The notes: generated by a model from the letters alone, not told the origin. 25,005 bases of DNA from WTAW01 sp050124775 (GCA_050124775.1 JASFEP010000014.1:1-25005); one strand, 5' to 3'; shown: positions 6,496-15,736, numbered from the stretch's first letter. Made by a program: numbers and translations.

Positions 6496-7539
6496 TTATC
6501 TGGTTAAAACTGTTAGACCGGAGGGGGAAAGAGAAAAGCGGAGGGATTTTATGCCGCTTCCGAGTCCGTCGATCTCGCCGAGCATATTTTCTCTGTCGTG
6601 AAGTGTCCTGCTGGCAAGGACAGTTATGGAACCCCCCTTTCCCCCGGCTCCGTTGACCTTCCATCCTGCAGCATTGTATTTTTTGGCAATAGCGATCACT
6701 CGATCTGCTTCGTCGGAGACGAGTCCCGAGTGCAGAGCCCGCTGACATTCGTTATTATGCACCATGACCCTTCCATAGCCGGTCAAATCACCTTTTTGTA
6801 GGCAATCCCTTGCCTTTTCTGCTAGATTTCTCATTGTGATGATTTCTTCGAATTGGGAGCCGCCTTTTTCGAGCGTAGAGATCACATCCTCGTGTATTTC
6901 CGATGAGCGATGCGCCTTTCCCAAGAATACCAGGCTTAACCTCTGGTTGAGCTCATCCCTCAATTTTCCGGGTAACAGCAATCGTTTGACCTTTGCTTCC
7001 GGATAATTGAGCATATGGATAAAACATATCCCCCCGTAGGCTGCGCAGATCTGGTCCTGGATCCCGCTTTGCAGCTCGAGCTTTTCAGTTTCCACACGAT
7101 GGGCCAAAGAAGCGATCTCATCCAACGACCGGGTTTGGGGCGAAAGTGCTGCGATCGCACCGATCAGGGCGACACACACGGCCGCCGATGTCCCCACCGA
7201 ACTTCCCGCCGGAATTCCTGCCGAAACACTTGCAGTGAGCTCATAGCGTTTCGGGATAGGGAGAGAATTGACCGCTCCTTGGAGATAGGGATGGATGGTG
7301 TAATCAGGATCATCAGGATCCATCCAGAATGATTCTCCATAATCCAAAGCTTTTACAAAAACTCTTTTCCTTCTTTTTCTTTTATTCGGAAAGGCTTTGA
7401 TCTCCACCTCGACCGGGGGGTGTACCGCCAAATTCAAAACTTTTCCTTCGCCCGAAAACCATGTGTCGGTCCAACCGCCGATATCATTGATTCGCAGAGG
7501 GGCTGTCGCGCGGATGATGCATGAAGGTGTTCGTGTCAT
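6496..7539 (-). CDS. GHMP-superfamily sugar kinase (heptose/fucose/galacturonate type)
   Basis: Cytoplasmic ATP-dependent kinase of 347 residues that would phosphorylate a sugar, most often at C-1. The three GHMP motifs are present: ATAPLRINDIGGWTDT (11-26), the phosphate loop PAGSSVGTSAA (110-120), and near the C terminus KVNGAGGKGGSITVL. GIQDQICAAYGG (159-170) carries the candidate catalytic Asp. The arrangement resembles D-glycero-D-manno-heptose-7-phosphate kinase and the kinase domain of bifunctional fucose enzymes; the substrate cannot be fixed from sequence. It lies 190 bases downstream of the alpha-galactosidase-like gene on the same strand, so a sugar released by that enzyme is one candidate. 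No Shine-Dalgarno sequence is visible; TATAAT sits three bases before the ATG. Confidence 0.82.
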   Translation of the reverse strand: MTRTPSCIIRATAPLRINDIGGWTDTWFSGEGKVLNLAVHPPVEVEIKAFPNKRKRRKRVFVKALDYGESFWMDPDDPDYTIHPYLQGAVNSLPIPKRYELTASVSAGIPAGSSVGTSAAVCVALIGAIAALSPQTRSLDEIASLAHRVETEKLELQSGIQDQICAAYGGICFIHMLNYPEAKVKRLLLPGKLRDELNQRLSLVFLGKAHRSSEIHEDVISTLEKGGSQFEEIITMRNLAEKARDCLQKGDLTGYGRVMVHNNECQRALHSGLVSDEADRVIAIAKKYNAAGWKVNGAGGKGGSITVLASRTLHDRENMLGEIDGLGSGIKSLRFSLSPSGLTVLTR

Positions 7540-7729
7540 AGAATTATAGAATCAGTCCTCAAGTGATCCCCGACAAGTCCCCCCGCCACCTTTTCGTTCT
7601 TTATTATAAAGTAAAGAGCTCAAAAAAGGGATAAGAAATTGGGAGGCGCTCTTTGGGTAGGGTGTCGGAACTGTTTTTTATCGGTCCGTTCGGAGAATGA
7701 CCCTGCTTGGGAAGGGCCCGTCTATTTTT
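7540..7729. other. Spacer between GH36 and GHMP kinase genes
   Basis: 190 bases without a gene. On the minus strand TATAAT occurs twice, at about 7600 within TTTATAATAAAG and right before the kinase start (7543-7548), but neither has a recognisable -35 box at 16-18 bases. No convincing terminator hairpin follows the GH36 stop. Confidence 0.4.
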
Positions 7730-10507
7730 CTAAGGGGCGTTGGTGGACACTTCGAATGATCCGAGTTTTACGGTCCGTCTAAATTGGCCCGGACGCAAAT
7801 GTCTTGGAGGCATGGGCCGCAGCCGTTCCAATTTTTCCTTGAATGTAAAGAAGACGTCCTTGGCTTCTGGCTCTAGGGTAAGAACAAGCCATGCGGATGC
7901 TGTTCCCTTCCAATTCCTCTTGTTACCGGGTGGAATTATCTGAACTCGCACCATATGGCTATCGATAGGAACATCGCACTTGTACCATGTCCATCGCCCC
8001 TCCTGGGCTTCTGTTTTCATCCCCACCGGCTCTCCATTCATGCTCATGACAACAGCCGGAACCTCTCCATCCACAAAAACACCCGATGGCTCGAGCAGGA
8101 AGCAGAATGTGGCCTCTTTTGTGGGTGCGTGCAGCCTGAAACGGATATCGCTCCAGAATTGGCCCTCTCCTACATACTTCTGTACGGATATGCGATTCAC
8201 AGGTTCGAGAAGCTTGACCACAGAAACGACCTTATCCAGAGGATCGATCCGCTTTCCATTATAGACAAAAGAGCTCACTTGTTCCGGATTTAACAGGCGG
8301 GTTTCTCCAAGGCTGTCCAGAACCCTAATCCTGCAGCCCTCTTCTGTTGCAGAGGCCAGCTCAAATTTGACCCCGGCAAGAAGGGGCTCTTTGGTTCCCT
8401 CCAACGGATAGATCTCGTAAACCGCTGTTTCATACCCCTCGAGAGGAAACTCCAGAGCGGCGCCAGCCCTGACCAGTTCGGGAGAAACGTAGCGTATAGG
8501 GTAGATCTTATCGACGACAAGTTCCTCTGCCCCGGGATCCAAGCCCAGCGCGGGTGATAGGAACAACTTGAGAGTCTTCGGCTCCATGAAGGGATTCCGG
8601 GCGGCGATAATGCCTCTTTTTCCCTCAAAATGCGCATACCCATAGGGATTTCGCTCTTCAGGATTTCCCCCGACCATCTCAGTGGAATCCAGGATGGAAA
8701 AACGATCTTTGGCCCATTGAACCGACATGGCTAGTGCATCCCATTCCTCATCAGTGAGGAGATCGGGCGAGATGTACAGCTCCCCCATAGATATCCCCCG
8801 TGCAAAATAAAGTAACGCATTATCCGTGAATTTCTCGAGTGGTTCGGCCTCTCCTCCAAGCTTTTGAAGATGCCCTTTGATGATGCCATGGGTCATGAGA
8901 TTGGCTATGGGGAACCAGAATCTCTTACCCACCAGATCATCATAGAGAACTGTATCTCGGTAGGTCATGGCCCGGTCCCTTTGGCTGATGGACGGAACAT
9001 TGGCATAACCATAATCCGAGCCCTGCATCCAGATGGTGTTCGCGTATTTCAACCACCAGGGACTCAGCCAAGTCCCAGATGTGATGTTCAGAAAAACATC
9101 AGGATCTGCCTCCCGTGCTGTCCGGCAAAGTTCGGACACCGACTGCATCACCGCCCGGCGGGAATAGATGTCCGGAGGATGCCCGTGGTCGGGCTCATTG
9201 CATGAAAACTGGATCCCGTCCCATTTGAAATATCGAGTGCCATGGCTCCGTATAAAATCGGTCACCCGTTCTTTGAGAAGGGACCGATACTTGGTCCCTG
9301 CCACACACAATTGATCTCCAACGACCTCATATCCATTGCTTTTCATCCAGGCAATCCGTTGATTCCTGTGGGAATACCCCCCCGTGGGACCGATCCATAT
9401 CCCCAGCCGGCTCCCCATGCTCTGTAAAGCGTCTGACACCGGTGCCAATCCCTCTGGAAACTGTTCAGCATTCAACACCCAATCGCTTCCATAAACATCC
9501 CAACCATCATCCAGGACAAAAGCATCCAGCTGGAGACTTCGCTCGACCACCATCCGGCGCCGGAAAGACTCTATGGTCCTGAGAACATTCCTCTCGCTCA
9601 AAGCCCGAGACGGATCTTTGACCATGACCGGAGCTCGCAGGTCATACCAGCTGTTATAAAGCAAATAAAACGTAAGGGGAGCGACACGGACACTGTCTAG
9701 ATATTTCCAGAACCATTGTTTGACCTGGGCATCGGGTGAGATGCCCTGAACGACCCACTCGCTTTTGATCCAAGGTTTACCGATGCGCTCTCCGATTACC
9801 TGTCCGCAATTCAACTTGAAGTTGCCTTGAGTCGTATGCTGCAAAAAATTATCCGCGGTGGGGTACTCCAATCCGAAAAAGGCCCCTCCATCATCTTGCC
9901 TGAAGGCGACAGGCTGTCCAAATCCTCCGGCTTTGACGAGCGTTGTTCTTCCTTGAATAAAGCCCCTCCGAGGACAGATTCGGCGGAGGAAATGAAAGCC
10001 GAATTCCACATCACGAACAGCCAGCTCACGATGCATAAAAAAGTTATGCGGCTCCAAACGATACGTAAGTCTGACCTCCAGCGGGATCCCTTCCCGTTTG
10101 AAATACAGCGCAAGCTCTACAGAACCTCCCGGAGATTTTCTAAAGATGTGCTGCACCATCCGGAAGTCCCTTTTTGTCAACAGCACGGGATTCTCAGCGT
10201 TGTTCGCTTTGCCTGGAGCCTTCCATCTTGCCCACATCAGATCCAGAGCAAAATCCGCATCCGTTTTCACTTCGAAGGCCCGAGATCCGAAACCCGAGAG
10301 CCATACTCCGTTCGGAGTGATTTTATCTTCCTTGAGAATTCCCTCTTCGATGGACACAGAACAGTGGATCTGATCATTTCCGAGCCAGAAGACTTGGATC
10401 CCGTCGACTTTTTTCTGTCCAGAACGGACGGACTCGGCCTGCAGCCAGAAATATTGGATGAAAAGCAGAGCGATGATCAACGATAACACAGAGCGAAGCG
10501 TCCGCAT
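7730..10507 (-). CDS. Secreted GH36-like alpha-galactosidase (melibiase type)
   Basis: Exported glycoside hydrolase of 925 residues from ATG 10507. A signal peptide, RTLRSVLSLIIALLFIQYFW, precedes the mature AESVRS. An N-terminal beta-supersandwich (~30-300) leads into the TIM barrel with AFVLDDGWD (~330-337), GIWIGPTGG (~369-377) and RYFKWDG, whose Asp430 matches the GH36/GH27 nucleophile; the acid/base is probably Asp498 in GSDYGY. A long C-terminal beta region (~690-925) follows. It would release terminal alpha-linked galactose or a related sugar from oligosaccharides. AAAAGGGA lies six bases before ATG 10507; in-frame ATGs at 10564 and 10534 lie inside phzF-like coding sequence and are rejected. 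It follows the PhzF-family gene by 10 bases, so probably cotranscribed. Another GH36-related specificity remains possible. Confidence 0.82.
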   Translation of the reverse strand: MRTLRSVLSLIIALLFIQYFWLQAESVRSGQKKVDGIQVFWLGNDQIHCSVSIEEGILKEDKITPNGVWLSGFGSRAFEVKTDADFALDLMWARWKAPGKANNAENPVLLTKRDFRMVQHIFRKSPGGSVELALYFKREGIPLEVRLTYRLEPHNFFMHRELAVRDVEFGFHFLRRICPRRGFIQGRTTLVKAGGFGQPVAFRQDDGGAFFGLEYPTADNFLQHTTQGNFKLNCGQVIGERIGKPWIKSEWVVQGISPDAQVKQWFWKYLDSVRVAPLTFYLLYNSWYDLRAPVMVKDPSRALSERNVLRTIESFRRRMVVERSLQLDAFVLDDGWDVYGSDWVLNAEQFPEGLAPVSDALQSMGSRLGIWIGPTGGYSHRNQRIAWMKSNGYEVVGDQLCVAGTKYRSLLKERVTDFIRSHGTRYFKWDGIQFSCNEPDHGHPPDIYSRRAVMQSVSELCRTAREADPDVFLNITSGTWLSPWWLKYANTIWMQGSDYGYANVPSISQRDRAMTYRDTVLYDDLVGKRFWFPIANLMTHGIIKGHLQKLGGEAEPLEKFTDNALLYFARGISMGELYISPDLLTDEEWDALAMSVQWAKDRFSILDSTEMVGGNPEERNPYGYAHFEGKRGIIAARNPFMEPKTLKLFLSPALGLDPGAEELVVDKIYPIRYVSPELVRAGAALEFPLEGYETAVYEIYPLEGTKEPLLAGVKFELASATEEGCRIRVLDSLGETRLLNPEQVSSFVYNGKRIDPLDKVVSVVKLLEPVNRISVQKYVGEGQFWSDIRFRLHAPTKEATFCFLLEPSGVFVDGEVPAVVMSMNGEPVGMKTEAQEGRWTWYKCDVPIDSHMVRVQIIPPGNKRNWKGTASAWLVLTLEPEAKDVFFTFKEKLERLRPMPPRHLRPGQFRRTVKLGSFEVSTNAP

Positions 10508-10517
10508 GTTGTCCCTT

Positions 10518-11405
10518 TTAAACGAATTCGCCATTGGCGACCTTAAAAACTTTTCCGCCGACAAGCACGTCTATCACGCCTGCATTCTCTTCGGCCTTCA
10601 AATAGAGGAGCGAAGGTCTCCCGATCTCATACCCTTGTTCCACTCGTATATTGATGCGGGCCTCTCCATAGTAACGATGTTTCACCAGGTATCCGGCGAG
10701 ACAACCGTTGGCACTGCCAGTTGCCGGATCCTCAGGTATATTGTAGTAATCCACAAAAACCCTGCAATTGAGATCGGTCGTATCATTGTAGGTCTCGGGG
10801 CAAAAAATGAGCGGTGCCTTAGCCTCTGTGCCGGCGATTAATCCAAAAAATACATCTCTCTCGATCCTTGCCTTTTTGACCGACTCCAAAGTCTTCAAAG
10901 GGACGACAAAAAACGAAAGGCCCGTAGAGACTTCCTGAATGGGGAAACTGTCATCGATATCGGTCTCTTCGATTCTCAATGACCGCGCCATTATGGATTT
11001 ATCGATCTCCTGTCCGAATTCAGGGTGTTTCTGCTCCATCCAGAGATCATCTATCTCTCCCTTGCTGAAGCTCAGAGCGACAGGAATCTGCCCGACGGGA
11101 AGATTGAGGATCACTTTTTCGACAGGCTCTTGGATGATCTCCTGTTGAATCACAAATGCTGTGCCGAGTGTGGGATGGCCGGCAAAGGGGATCTCTTCGG
11201 CAGGTGTAAAGATGCGAACATCATAGCCGCCCTTTCTTTTTTTTGCAGATTGGATAAATGCCGTTTCGGAATAATTCATCTCTTTGGCAAAGAGCTGCAT
11301 CTCATCGTCGGAAAGGTCTCCCGCATCCTTGAAAACAGCCAGTTGATTTCCCGAATATTTTTGTTCCGCGAACACATCTACGATAACAAATGCGTGTGTT
11401 TTCAT
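10518..11405 (-). CDS. PhzF-family epimerase/isomerase-like protein
   Basis: Cytoplasmic two-domain protein of 295 residues with the diaminopimelate-epimerase-like fold of PhzF. Motifs: VDVFAEQKYSGNQLAVF (10-25), MNYSETAF with the catalytic-type Glu47, PFAGHPTLG (73-81), and DPATGSANGC near residue 220. In phenazine producers PhzF isomerises dihydro-3-hydroxyanthranilate, but most homologues lie outside phenazine clusters with unknown substrates, and no other phenazine gene is here. GGGGGG six bases before the ATG serves as ribosome site and overlaps the stop of the histidine kinase gene, which lies only three bases away. The gene sits between the kinase and a secreted glycosidase in one apparent operon. 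Confidence 0.88.
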   Translation of the reverse strand: MKTHAFVIVDVFAEQKYSGNQLAVFKDAGDLSDDEMQLFAKEMNYSETAFIQSAKKRKGGYDVRIFTPAEEIPFAGHPTLGTAFVIQQEIIQEPVEKVILNLPVGQIPVALSFSKGEIDDLWMEQKHPEFGQEIDKSIMARSLRIEETDIDDSFPIQEVSTGLSFFVVPLKTLESVKKARIERDVFFGLIAGTEAKAPLIFCPETYNDTTDLNCRVFVDYYNIPEDPATGSANGCLAGYLVKHRYYGEARINIRVEQGYEIGRPSLLYLKAEENAGVIDVLVGGKVFKVANGEFV

Positions 11406-11408
11406 GAA

Positions 11409-12884
11409 TCACCCCCCCTTTTTTTCAGGAAAAGATATTATAAACTTCGTTCCATCCTTTCTTTCCAGCTCGATGGTGCCCTCGAGCTGTTCGACCAGCA
11501 TCGTCACCAGCTGCATGCCGAGAGATTTGGTCTTGCGGAAGTCGATTCCTTTGGGAAAACCCGTCCCATCGTCCCTCACGGTTAGTCTATAGCGACCATC
11601 GTCCCCCGCAAACAGGGAAATGCCAACTTCGCCCTGCCGTCCTTCTGGGAAGGCATGTTTGAGTGTATTCGAGACCAGCTCATTGACGATCAATCCGCAG
11701 GGAATCCCCACTTGAACATCCAGGAATACATCCTCGACCTCAATCTTGAGTTGGATGATATCAAAATCCACATTATAGGAAAGGAACAGGTGTTTCGTCA
11801 GCGTTTTTACATATTCCGCAAAATTGATGTTACCCAGGTCACTGGCCTTGTACAGATTTTCGTGGATCAGGGCCATGGAACTGACCCGGTCCCTGGTCTC
11901 ATTGAAGATCTCGCGGGCACCCTCATCATCCAGTTGTTGGGACTGGAGCTCGATCAGACCTGAGATCACCTGCATGTTGTTCTTTACGCGATGATGCAGC
12001 TCCTGCAGCAAAACCTCCTTTTCTTTCAGAGCGGCTTTGATCTTCTCAGTGGCCTTCTTCCTTTCCGTGATGTCCATCATCATACCCAGAATCTCTTCTC
12101 CTACCAGACTGGCACTGATGAGCACATTCTTTATTTCTCCAGACTTGCTGAGCAATTCGATCTCATAGTCGTTCAATTTTCCTTTTTCGGTGAGCTCATT
12201 GATGAACGTTTCTCGGATGTGCGCGTCCTTGTACCTGACCAATGCGCTTTCCTTTTTGACTTCCTCGGGAGTGGAGAATCCCAGCAGTTTTGCAAGGGCT
12301 TCGTTGACAAAAAGAATATCCCCTGAAAGATTGGTTCGGTAAACACCCACAAGAGCGTTGTCAACGAGATCGCGGTACTTCTGTTCTGAATCTTTAAGGG
12401 CCAATTCGATCCGTTTCCTCTCTGAGATATTGCGGAGAATGCCTTCGATGCCCGCCGGGACTCGGTTTTCATCGAGGATGATGCGGGCGCTCACCGATGT
12501 CTCGATCGGATTGCCATCCTTGCCTTTGAGCTTCAACTCATAATCGTTGATCCATCCTGTCTCTTTGATTCTTGTGATAAAAGCATCTCGGGCAGCAGGT
12601 TCGACAAAAAAAACGGTGACCGGATGGCCGATAACCTCGTTCGGATCATATCCCGCCTGTGAATGAATGGAGGGACTGATATCGACGATTTTACCATCCC
12701 TGTCTGTCCGGTAGTAAACATCGTAAAAGGATTCAAAGATCGCCCTGTATTTCTCCTCGGATCGCCGGAGCTCTTCCTGCTTCTTTTGGGAGGCCACCAG
12801 AGCATTCTCCAGCTCGACGACTTTTTTTCTGAGCGCGATCAACTCATCCTGAAAATCGCTCTTAATGTCTTTTTTCCCGGCCAT
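11409..12884 (-). CDS. Cytosolic PAS-PAS sensor histidine kinase (HisKA_2 type)
   Basis: Soluble sensor kinase of 491 residues without membrane segments. Order: coiled coil (~12-42, LRKKVVELENALVASQ), PAS 1 (~43-157, ending ILRNISERKR), PAS 2 (~163-278, ending MMMDITERKK), HisKA_2 H-box LLQELHHRVKNNMQV (phospho-acceptor His298 most likely), then the ATPase domain with NELVSNTLKHAF (N box, from 401), RDDGTGFP (G1, 437-444) and GMQLVTMLVEQLEG. This class senses light, redox or small ligands through PAS; no cofactor-binding Cys of the LOV type is evident. No response regulator is adjacent, so the partner is elsewhere. The ribosome site is weak (GGGA directly before ATG). It heads the kinase-PhzF-GH36 operon. 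Confidence 0.92.
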   Translation of the reverse strand: MAGKKDIKSDFQDELIALRKKVVELENALVASQKKQEELRRSEEKYRAIFESFYDVYYRTDRDGKIVDISPSIHSQAGYDPNEVIGHPVTVFFVEPAARDAFITRIKETGWINDYELKLKGKDGNPIETSVSARIILDENRVPAGIEGILRNISERKRIELALKDSEQKYRDLVDNALVGVYRTNLSGDILFVNEALAKLLGFSTPEEVKKESALVRYKDAHIRETFINELTEKGKLNDYEIELLSKSGEIKNVLISASLVGEEILGMMMDITERKKATEKIKAALKEKEVLLQELHHRVKNNMQVISGLIELQSQQLDDEGAREIFNETRDRVSSMALIHENLYKASDLGNINFAEYVKTLTKHLFLSYNVDFDIIQLKIEVEDVFLDVQVGIPCGLIVNELVSNTLKHAFPEGRQGEVGISLFAGDDGRYRLTVRDDGTGFPKGIDFRKTKSLGMQLVTMLVEQLEGTIELERKDGTKFIISFPEKKGG

Positions 12885-12972
12885 TCCCAGCTCTATTTGT
12901 TTCTATAGGTGCCCATTAAAAATAAACCCCACAGACTCGAAACTCATTAAACGCAAAGCTATATCTGCGTCT

Positions 12973-13001
12973 TTTATATCAATATCAAAAAAAAAGTGCA
13001 A
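12973..13001 (-). promoter_or_regulatory. Possible promoter of the histidine kinase operon
   Basis: On the minus strand TTGCAC (13001-12996) and TATAAA (12978-12973) are separated by exactly 17 bases, nine of them a T run. Transcription would start near 12966, about 80 bases before the kinase ATG. It lies in the 157-base gap after the methyltransferase gene, so the kinase operon probably has its own promoter. Confidence 0.4.
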
Positions 13002-13041
13002 TCACCTTTGAGGAGGAAATTCACCTTACGTGCGGGTAGGC

Positions 13042-13893
13042 TCAACCTTTTCTTTGTTTTCGTGCGATAGCGAGAAGATGTTGGGTAGCTCCCAGTAGAT
13101 AGGGCTCACCCTCGATCCACCGGACTGCTTCGAGGAGTCGGGTGCGTTGCTTGGGATCTTTCCAACGCGTTTCAAAATCCTGCAAAAACCCTCCGAGACT
13201 TTCGACAGGAAGGACCTTTTCGCAGAGAAGATCCGCCTCTTCGATCTCTCTTTTCAATTCTTCGGGATGATGGAAATAGGCCGCCATGAAATAATGTGGG
13301 TGATCGGTCGGGTTTCTGTGTTGTCCGTTCAATAGGTCCTGTTTGACGATCTTCACAAAGTGAGGATCTTCCAAAAATTTCGAGACTAATCCATCGATAA
13401 TCGATGCGAATCGAGATATTCCGGCAACGAACAGGATCCCGCCTTCCTTTAAAACACGAAAGGCTTCATTGAGCGCTCGCATCCGCTCTTTTTTCACGGT
13501 CAAATGATACATCGGTCCAAAAAAAAGCATAAAGTCCGCACTCCCATCGGGAAAATCCAGCTGACGGGCATCCCCGATCCGGCAGCTTTGTACAGGAAAA
13601 GAGGACTGTTGTTTAGAGATTTGTTTTGCTTTTTTCACATGGGAGGGAACAGGGTCGATGAGGTGGACTTCATATCCCAGATCTGCCAGCCAACAAGCAT
13701 AGATGCCAGCGGCCCCGCCAACATCATAGATAACGGCAGGAGGAGGAGTTATGTAGCGCTGGATGATCTCTTGGGAGCGAGCAAATTCGAGCCGACCTAT
13801 CCCCTGAAGCAGACGATGTTCCTCGTCAAAAGCTTCGTAATAGCTCTCAAGTCTGTCTGGAGGAGTCTTTTTTGATTTTGCGTTATTACTCAT
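13042..13893 (-). CDS. Class I SAM-dependent methyltransferase
   Basis: Cytoplasmic methyltransferase of 283 residues. Motif I is VIYDVGGAAGIYACWLADLG (~54-73), with the acidic end of strand 2 in VHLIDPVP; motif II-like GDARQLDFPDGSADFMLFFG and the VLKEGGILFVAG strand follow. The GGAAG glycine loop is close to the usual GxGxG. The C-terminal third (EDPHFVKIV, NPTDHPHYFMAAYFHHPEELK) looks like the variable substrate lid. Substrate unknown; small-molecule or ubiquinone-type (UbiE/Methyltransf_11) homology is likely. GGAG seven bases before the ATG supports the start. It lies 89 bases downstream of the DUF4440-type lipoprotein gene on the same strand. Confidence 0.85.
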   Translation of the reverse strand: MSNNAKSKKTPPDRLESYYEAFDEEHRLLQGIGRLEFARSQEIIQRYITPPPAVIYDVGGAAGIYACWLADLGYEVHLIDPVPSHVKKAKQISKQQSSFPVQSCRIGDARQLDFPDGSADFMLFFGPMYHLTVKKERMRALNEAFRVLKEGGILFVAGISRFASIIDGLVSKFLEDPHFVKIVKQDLLNGQHRNPTDHPHYFMAAYFHHPEELKREIEEADLLCEKVLPVESLGGFLQDFETRWKDPKQRTRLLEAVRWIEGEPYLLGATQHLLAIARKQRKG

Positions 13894-13982
13894 CTTTTTC
13901 TCCGAACAGATCGGGCATGGTTCTCTTTCTCAATGAGTCGAGATCATGCAAGGGTCGATCTTGGCGACTCCCATCTCTTGGA

Positions 13983-14495
13983 TTATTTGGGAGTCTCGAT
14001 CCCGCTATCGAACACCAATTTCCAGGTTCCATCGGGCTGCTTTTTCCAGATCGTCACATAGTGCCCTTGGGTAATGCCTTTTCTGCCGTAAGCGCTGGTC
14101 ACGACGCTCTGATATTTTCCCAGTGTGTAGCCGAGATCACCGGATGAAGACATCTCTACATAGTAGGGCTCCCATGTAATTGTTCCCTTAACGTTCTCTT
14201 TCATGAATTTCACGATAGTGTCTTTTCCGATTATGGGCATGATTTTGTTTTGAAAAACCCGGGCCTCTTCGGCCGTAAAAAGAGCGAACGCCTCCCCAAA
14301 ACCTTTGTCTTCGGAGGATTTAGAGAAGAGTCTGTCTGTTTCCATCAGATTTTCCTTTTCTTTTTTCAGATCTGGGGCCTTTTGTGCGATTTCGATCCCT
14401 TTTTCCAGATCAATATCCCTTTCGTTGGGACCACTTTCCCGACTGCATAAGACTAATACCAGGACACAAAAGAACAGCGCTGTGTATTTAGTCAT
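13983..14495 (-). CDS. DUF4440/SnoaL-like lipoprotein
   Basis: Probable lipoprotein of 170 residues. Residues 1-17 (ALFFCVLVLVLC) form a hydrophobic export signal ending at Cys17 in an LVLC lipobox-like site. The mature part has a helix-rich start (LMETDRLFSKSSEDKGFGEAFALF) and then beta strands with IGKDTIVKFM, WEPYYVEMSSSGDLGYTLGKY and GHYVTIWKKQPDGTWKLVFDSG, the usual order of DUF4440 cone-shaped (NTF2-like) domains. Such domains bind small ligands or act as accessory subunits; no catalytic residue is evident. AAGGAGG lies five bases before the ATG. It follows the metallophosphoesterase gene by 14 bases, so the two are likely cotranscribed. Confidence 0.8.
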   Translation of the reverse strand: MTKYTALFFCVLVLVLCSRESGPNERDIDLEKGIEIAQKAPDLKKEKENLMETDRLFSKSSEDKGFGEAFALFTAEEARVFQNKIMPIIGKDTIVKFMKENVKGTITWEPYYVEMSSSGDLGYTLGKYQSVVTSAYGRKGITQGHYVTIWKKQPDGTWKLVFDSGIETPK

Positions 14496-14509
14496 TCAAA
14501 CCTCCTTCT

Positions 14510-15736
14510 TTATTCGAGCTGACCGCCGAGTGATCTCCAGGACGCTCCATTCTCATCGATCACGAGAACACCCGCGTTCTCGCCCCCCTTCCCCGCTGGG
14601 GCATCCGTGCGGAGCCACCCACCCGTATTCAAGAGGGGATATTCTCTGCTGCCAATGACAACCTTGGATCTTTCCATATCCTCATCTCTGATGGGGATGT
14701 GGGTGTGACCGAAGACAAAGGTGAAGGGATTGGGAATCTCCAAATCCGTGGGAAGGTCGAACCCCTCGGAACTCCCCCCTTTATACCGCAAAAGGACGTA
14801 CCGCTCGATGTAATCCGCGATACTTCTTATCAATTTCTCGTCCGCAGGCGCCTTATAAAGACCGCTGTTCTCCCTCCAGGAGATCTTTTTGAGCTTTCCC
14901 ATTAAAAAAAATTTCAATGCGCACGAGCCTAGGCGACTGAGATACCCCTTTTCCCTGAGTTGACGAAAGATCTCATCGATCATTTTCTCCATTTCCGGAT
15001 TGCCTCGGGGGCCCCATCTCTTAAAACTCTGTATAAATTTCCGGATATATACCGAGAGCCTCCCGGCATGCCCGATGTGATAATCGAAGGATTCCAGCCA
15101 GAAATTGTTGAACGCCTCCAACTCTTCCAGATGGGCTGGTTGAATGATATAGTTCACGGGCTTGAACAGGTCTTCAAGAAAATGTCCGTGAGTGAACAGA
15201 TAGTGCGTATCTTCCCTCTCTTGAGATGGGATTTTGAGGAAATGATGCGGATATTTGATCACGATCTCGGGCATAGGTTTAGCGGCCGGCCACACGTCAG
15301 CCAGAACGATCTGGGACAATGCACTCCCCTCCGACGTCGAGAAACGTTTATCCACAAAACATCCGGGATATGCGTGGTGACCTGGTGGGTAAGCGCTTCG
15401 CCTGAGACTCTCGTTGACGAAGACTTCCTCAACGAGCTCTACCCAGAAATGATGATCATGATTTCCGGGAATATAGACGACGCGTTTGTAAGGGCCTGTC
15501 TCAGAAAGAATGGAGAAGAATTCCCTCGCATCCTGATAAACCTCATCTAGAGACCCTATGGCCAGCTCCAACAAATCGCCGAGGAGTATAACCTCATCTT
15601 GAGGTCCCAATTCCAAGAGCAATGCACTGAGAGCCTGGCTGTTACCTTTAAAATTGGCATCTCTGGAATAGAGATAGCTCGAATCTCTTCCCAGATGGAG
15701 GTCGGACATGACGATCGCGCTGTGTATCCGTTTCAT
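14510..15736 (-). CDS. Calcineurin-like metallophosphoesterase
   Basis: Cytoplasmic di-metal phosphoesterase of 408 residues from ATG 15736. Metal-site motifs appear in order: MSDLHLG (Asp12, His14), LLGDLLEL (Asp54), PGNHDHHF (Asn92, His93), then LFTHGHFLE and FGHTHIPIRDED near the C terminus. All ligands of the family are in place. The insert between GNHD and THGH is long, giving ~400 residues against ~250 for the small UDP-2,3-diacylglucosamine hydrolase LpxH, which shares the SDLHLG start. The frame is open to an ATG at 15814, but the family fold starts at MKRIHSAIVMSDLHLG, so 15736 is chosen. Substrate unknown. It leads the metallophosphoesterase-DUF4440 pair and diverges from aphA. Confidence 0.88.
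   Translation of the reverse strand: MKRIHSAIVMSDLHLGRDSSYLYSRDANFKGNSQALSALLLELGPQDEVILLGDLLELAIGSLDEVYQDAREFFSILSETGPYKRVVYIPGNHDHHFWVELVEEVFVNESLRRSAYPPGHHAYPGCFVDKRFSTSEGSALSQIVLADVWPAAKPMPEIVIKYPHHFLKIPSQEREDTHYLFTHGHFLEDLFKPVNYIIQPAHLEELEAFNNFWLESFDYHIGHAGRLSVYIRKFIQSFKRWGPRGNPEMEKMIDEIFRQLREKGYLSRLGSCALKFFLMGKLKKISWRENSGLYKAPADEKLIRSIADYIERYVLLRYKGGSSEGFDLPTDLEIPNPFTFVFGHTHIPIRDEDMERSKVVIGSREYPLLNTGGWLRTDAPAGKGGENAGVLVIDENGASWRSLGGQLE

Noticed and set aside
9827..10486. Plus-strand open frame of 219 codons
   Set aside because: It is antisense to the GH36 gene, and its product is low-complexity and motif-free.
10518..11405. Phenazine biosynthesis locus
   Set aside because: Only a PhzF-family protein is present; no phzA-E or phzG-like gene is in the window, and most PhzF homologues are outside such clusters.
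13011..13060. GAGGAGG followed by GTG on the plus strand
   Set aside because: The frame runs antisense to the end of the methyltransferase gene and gives no recognisable protein; taken as chance.
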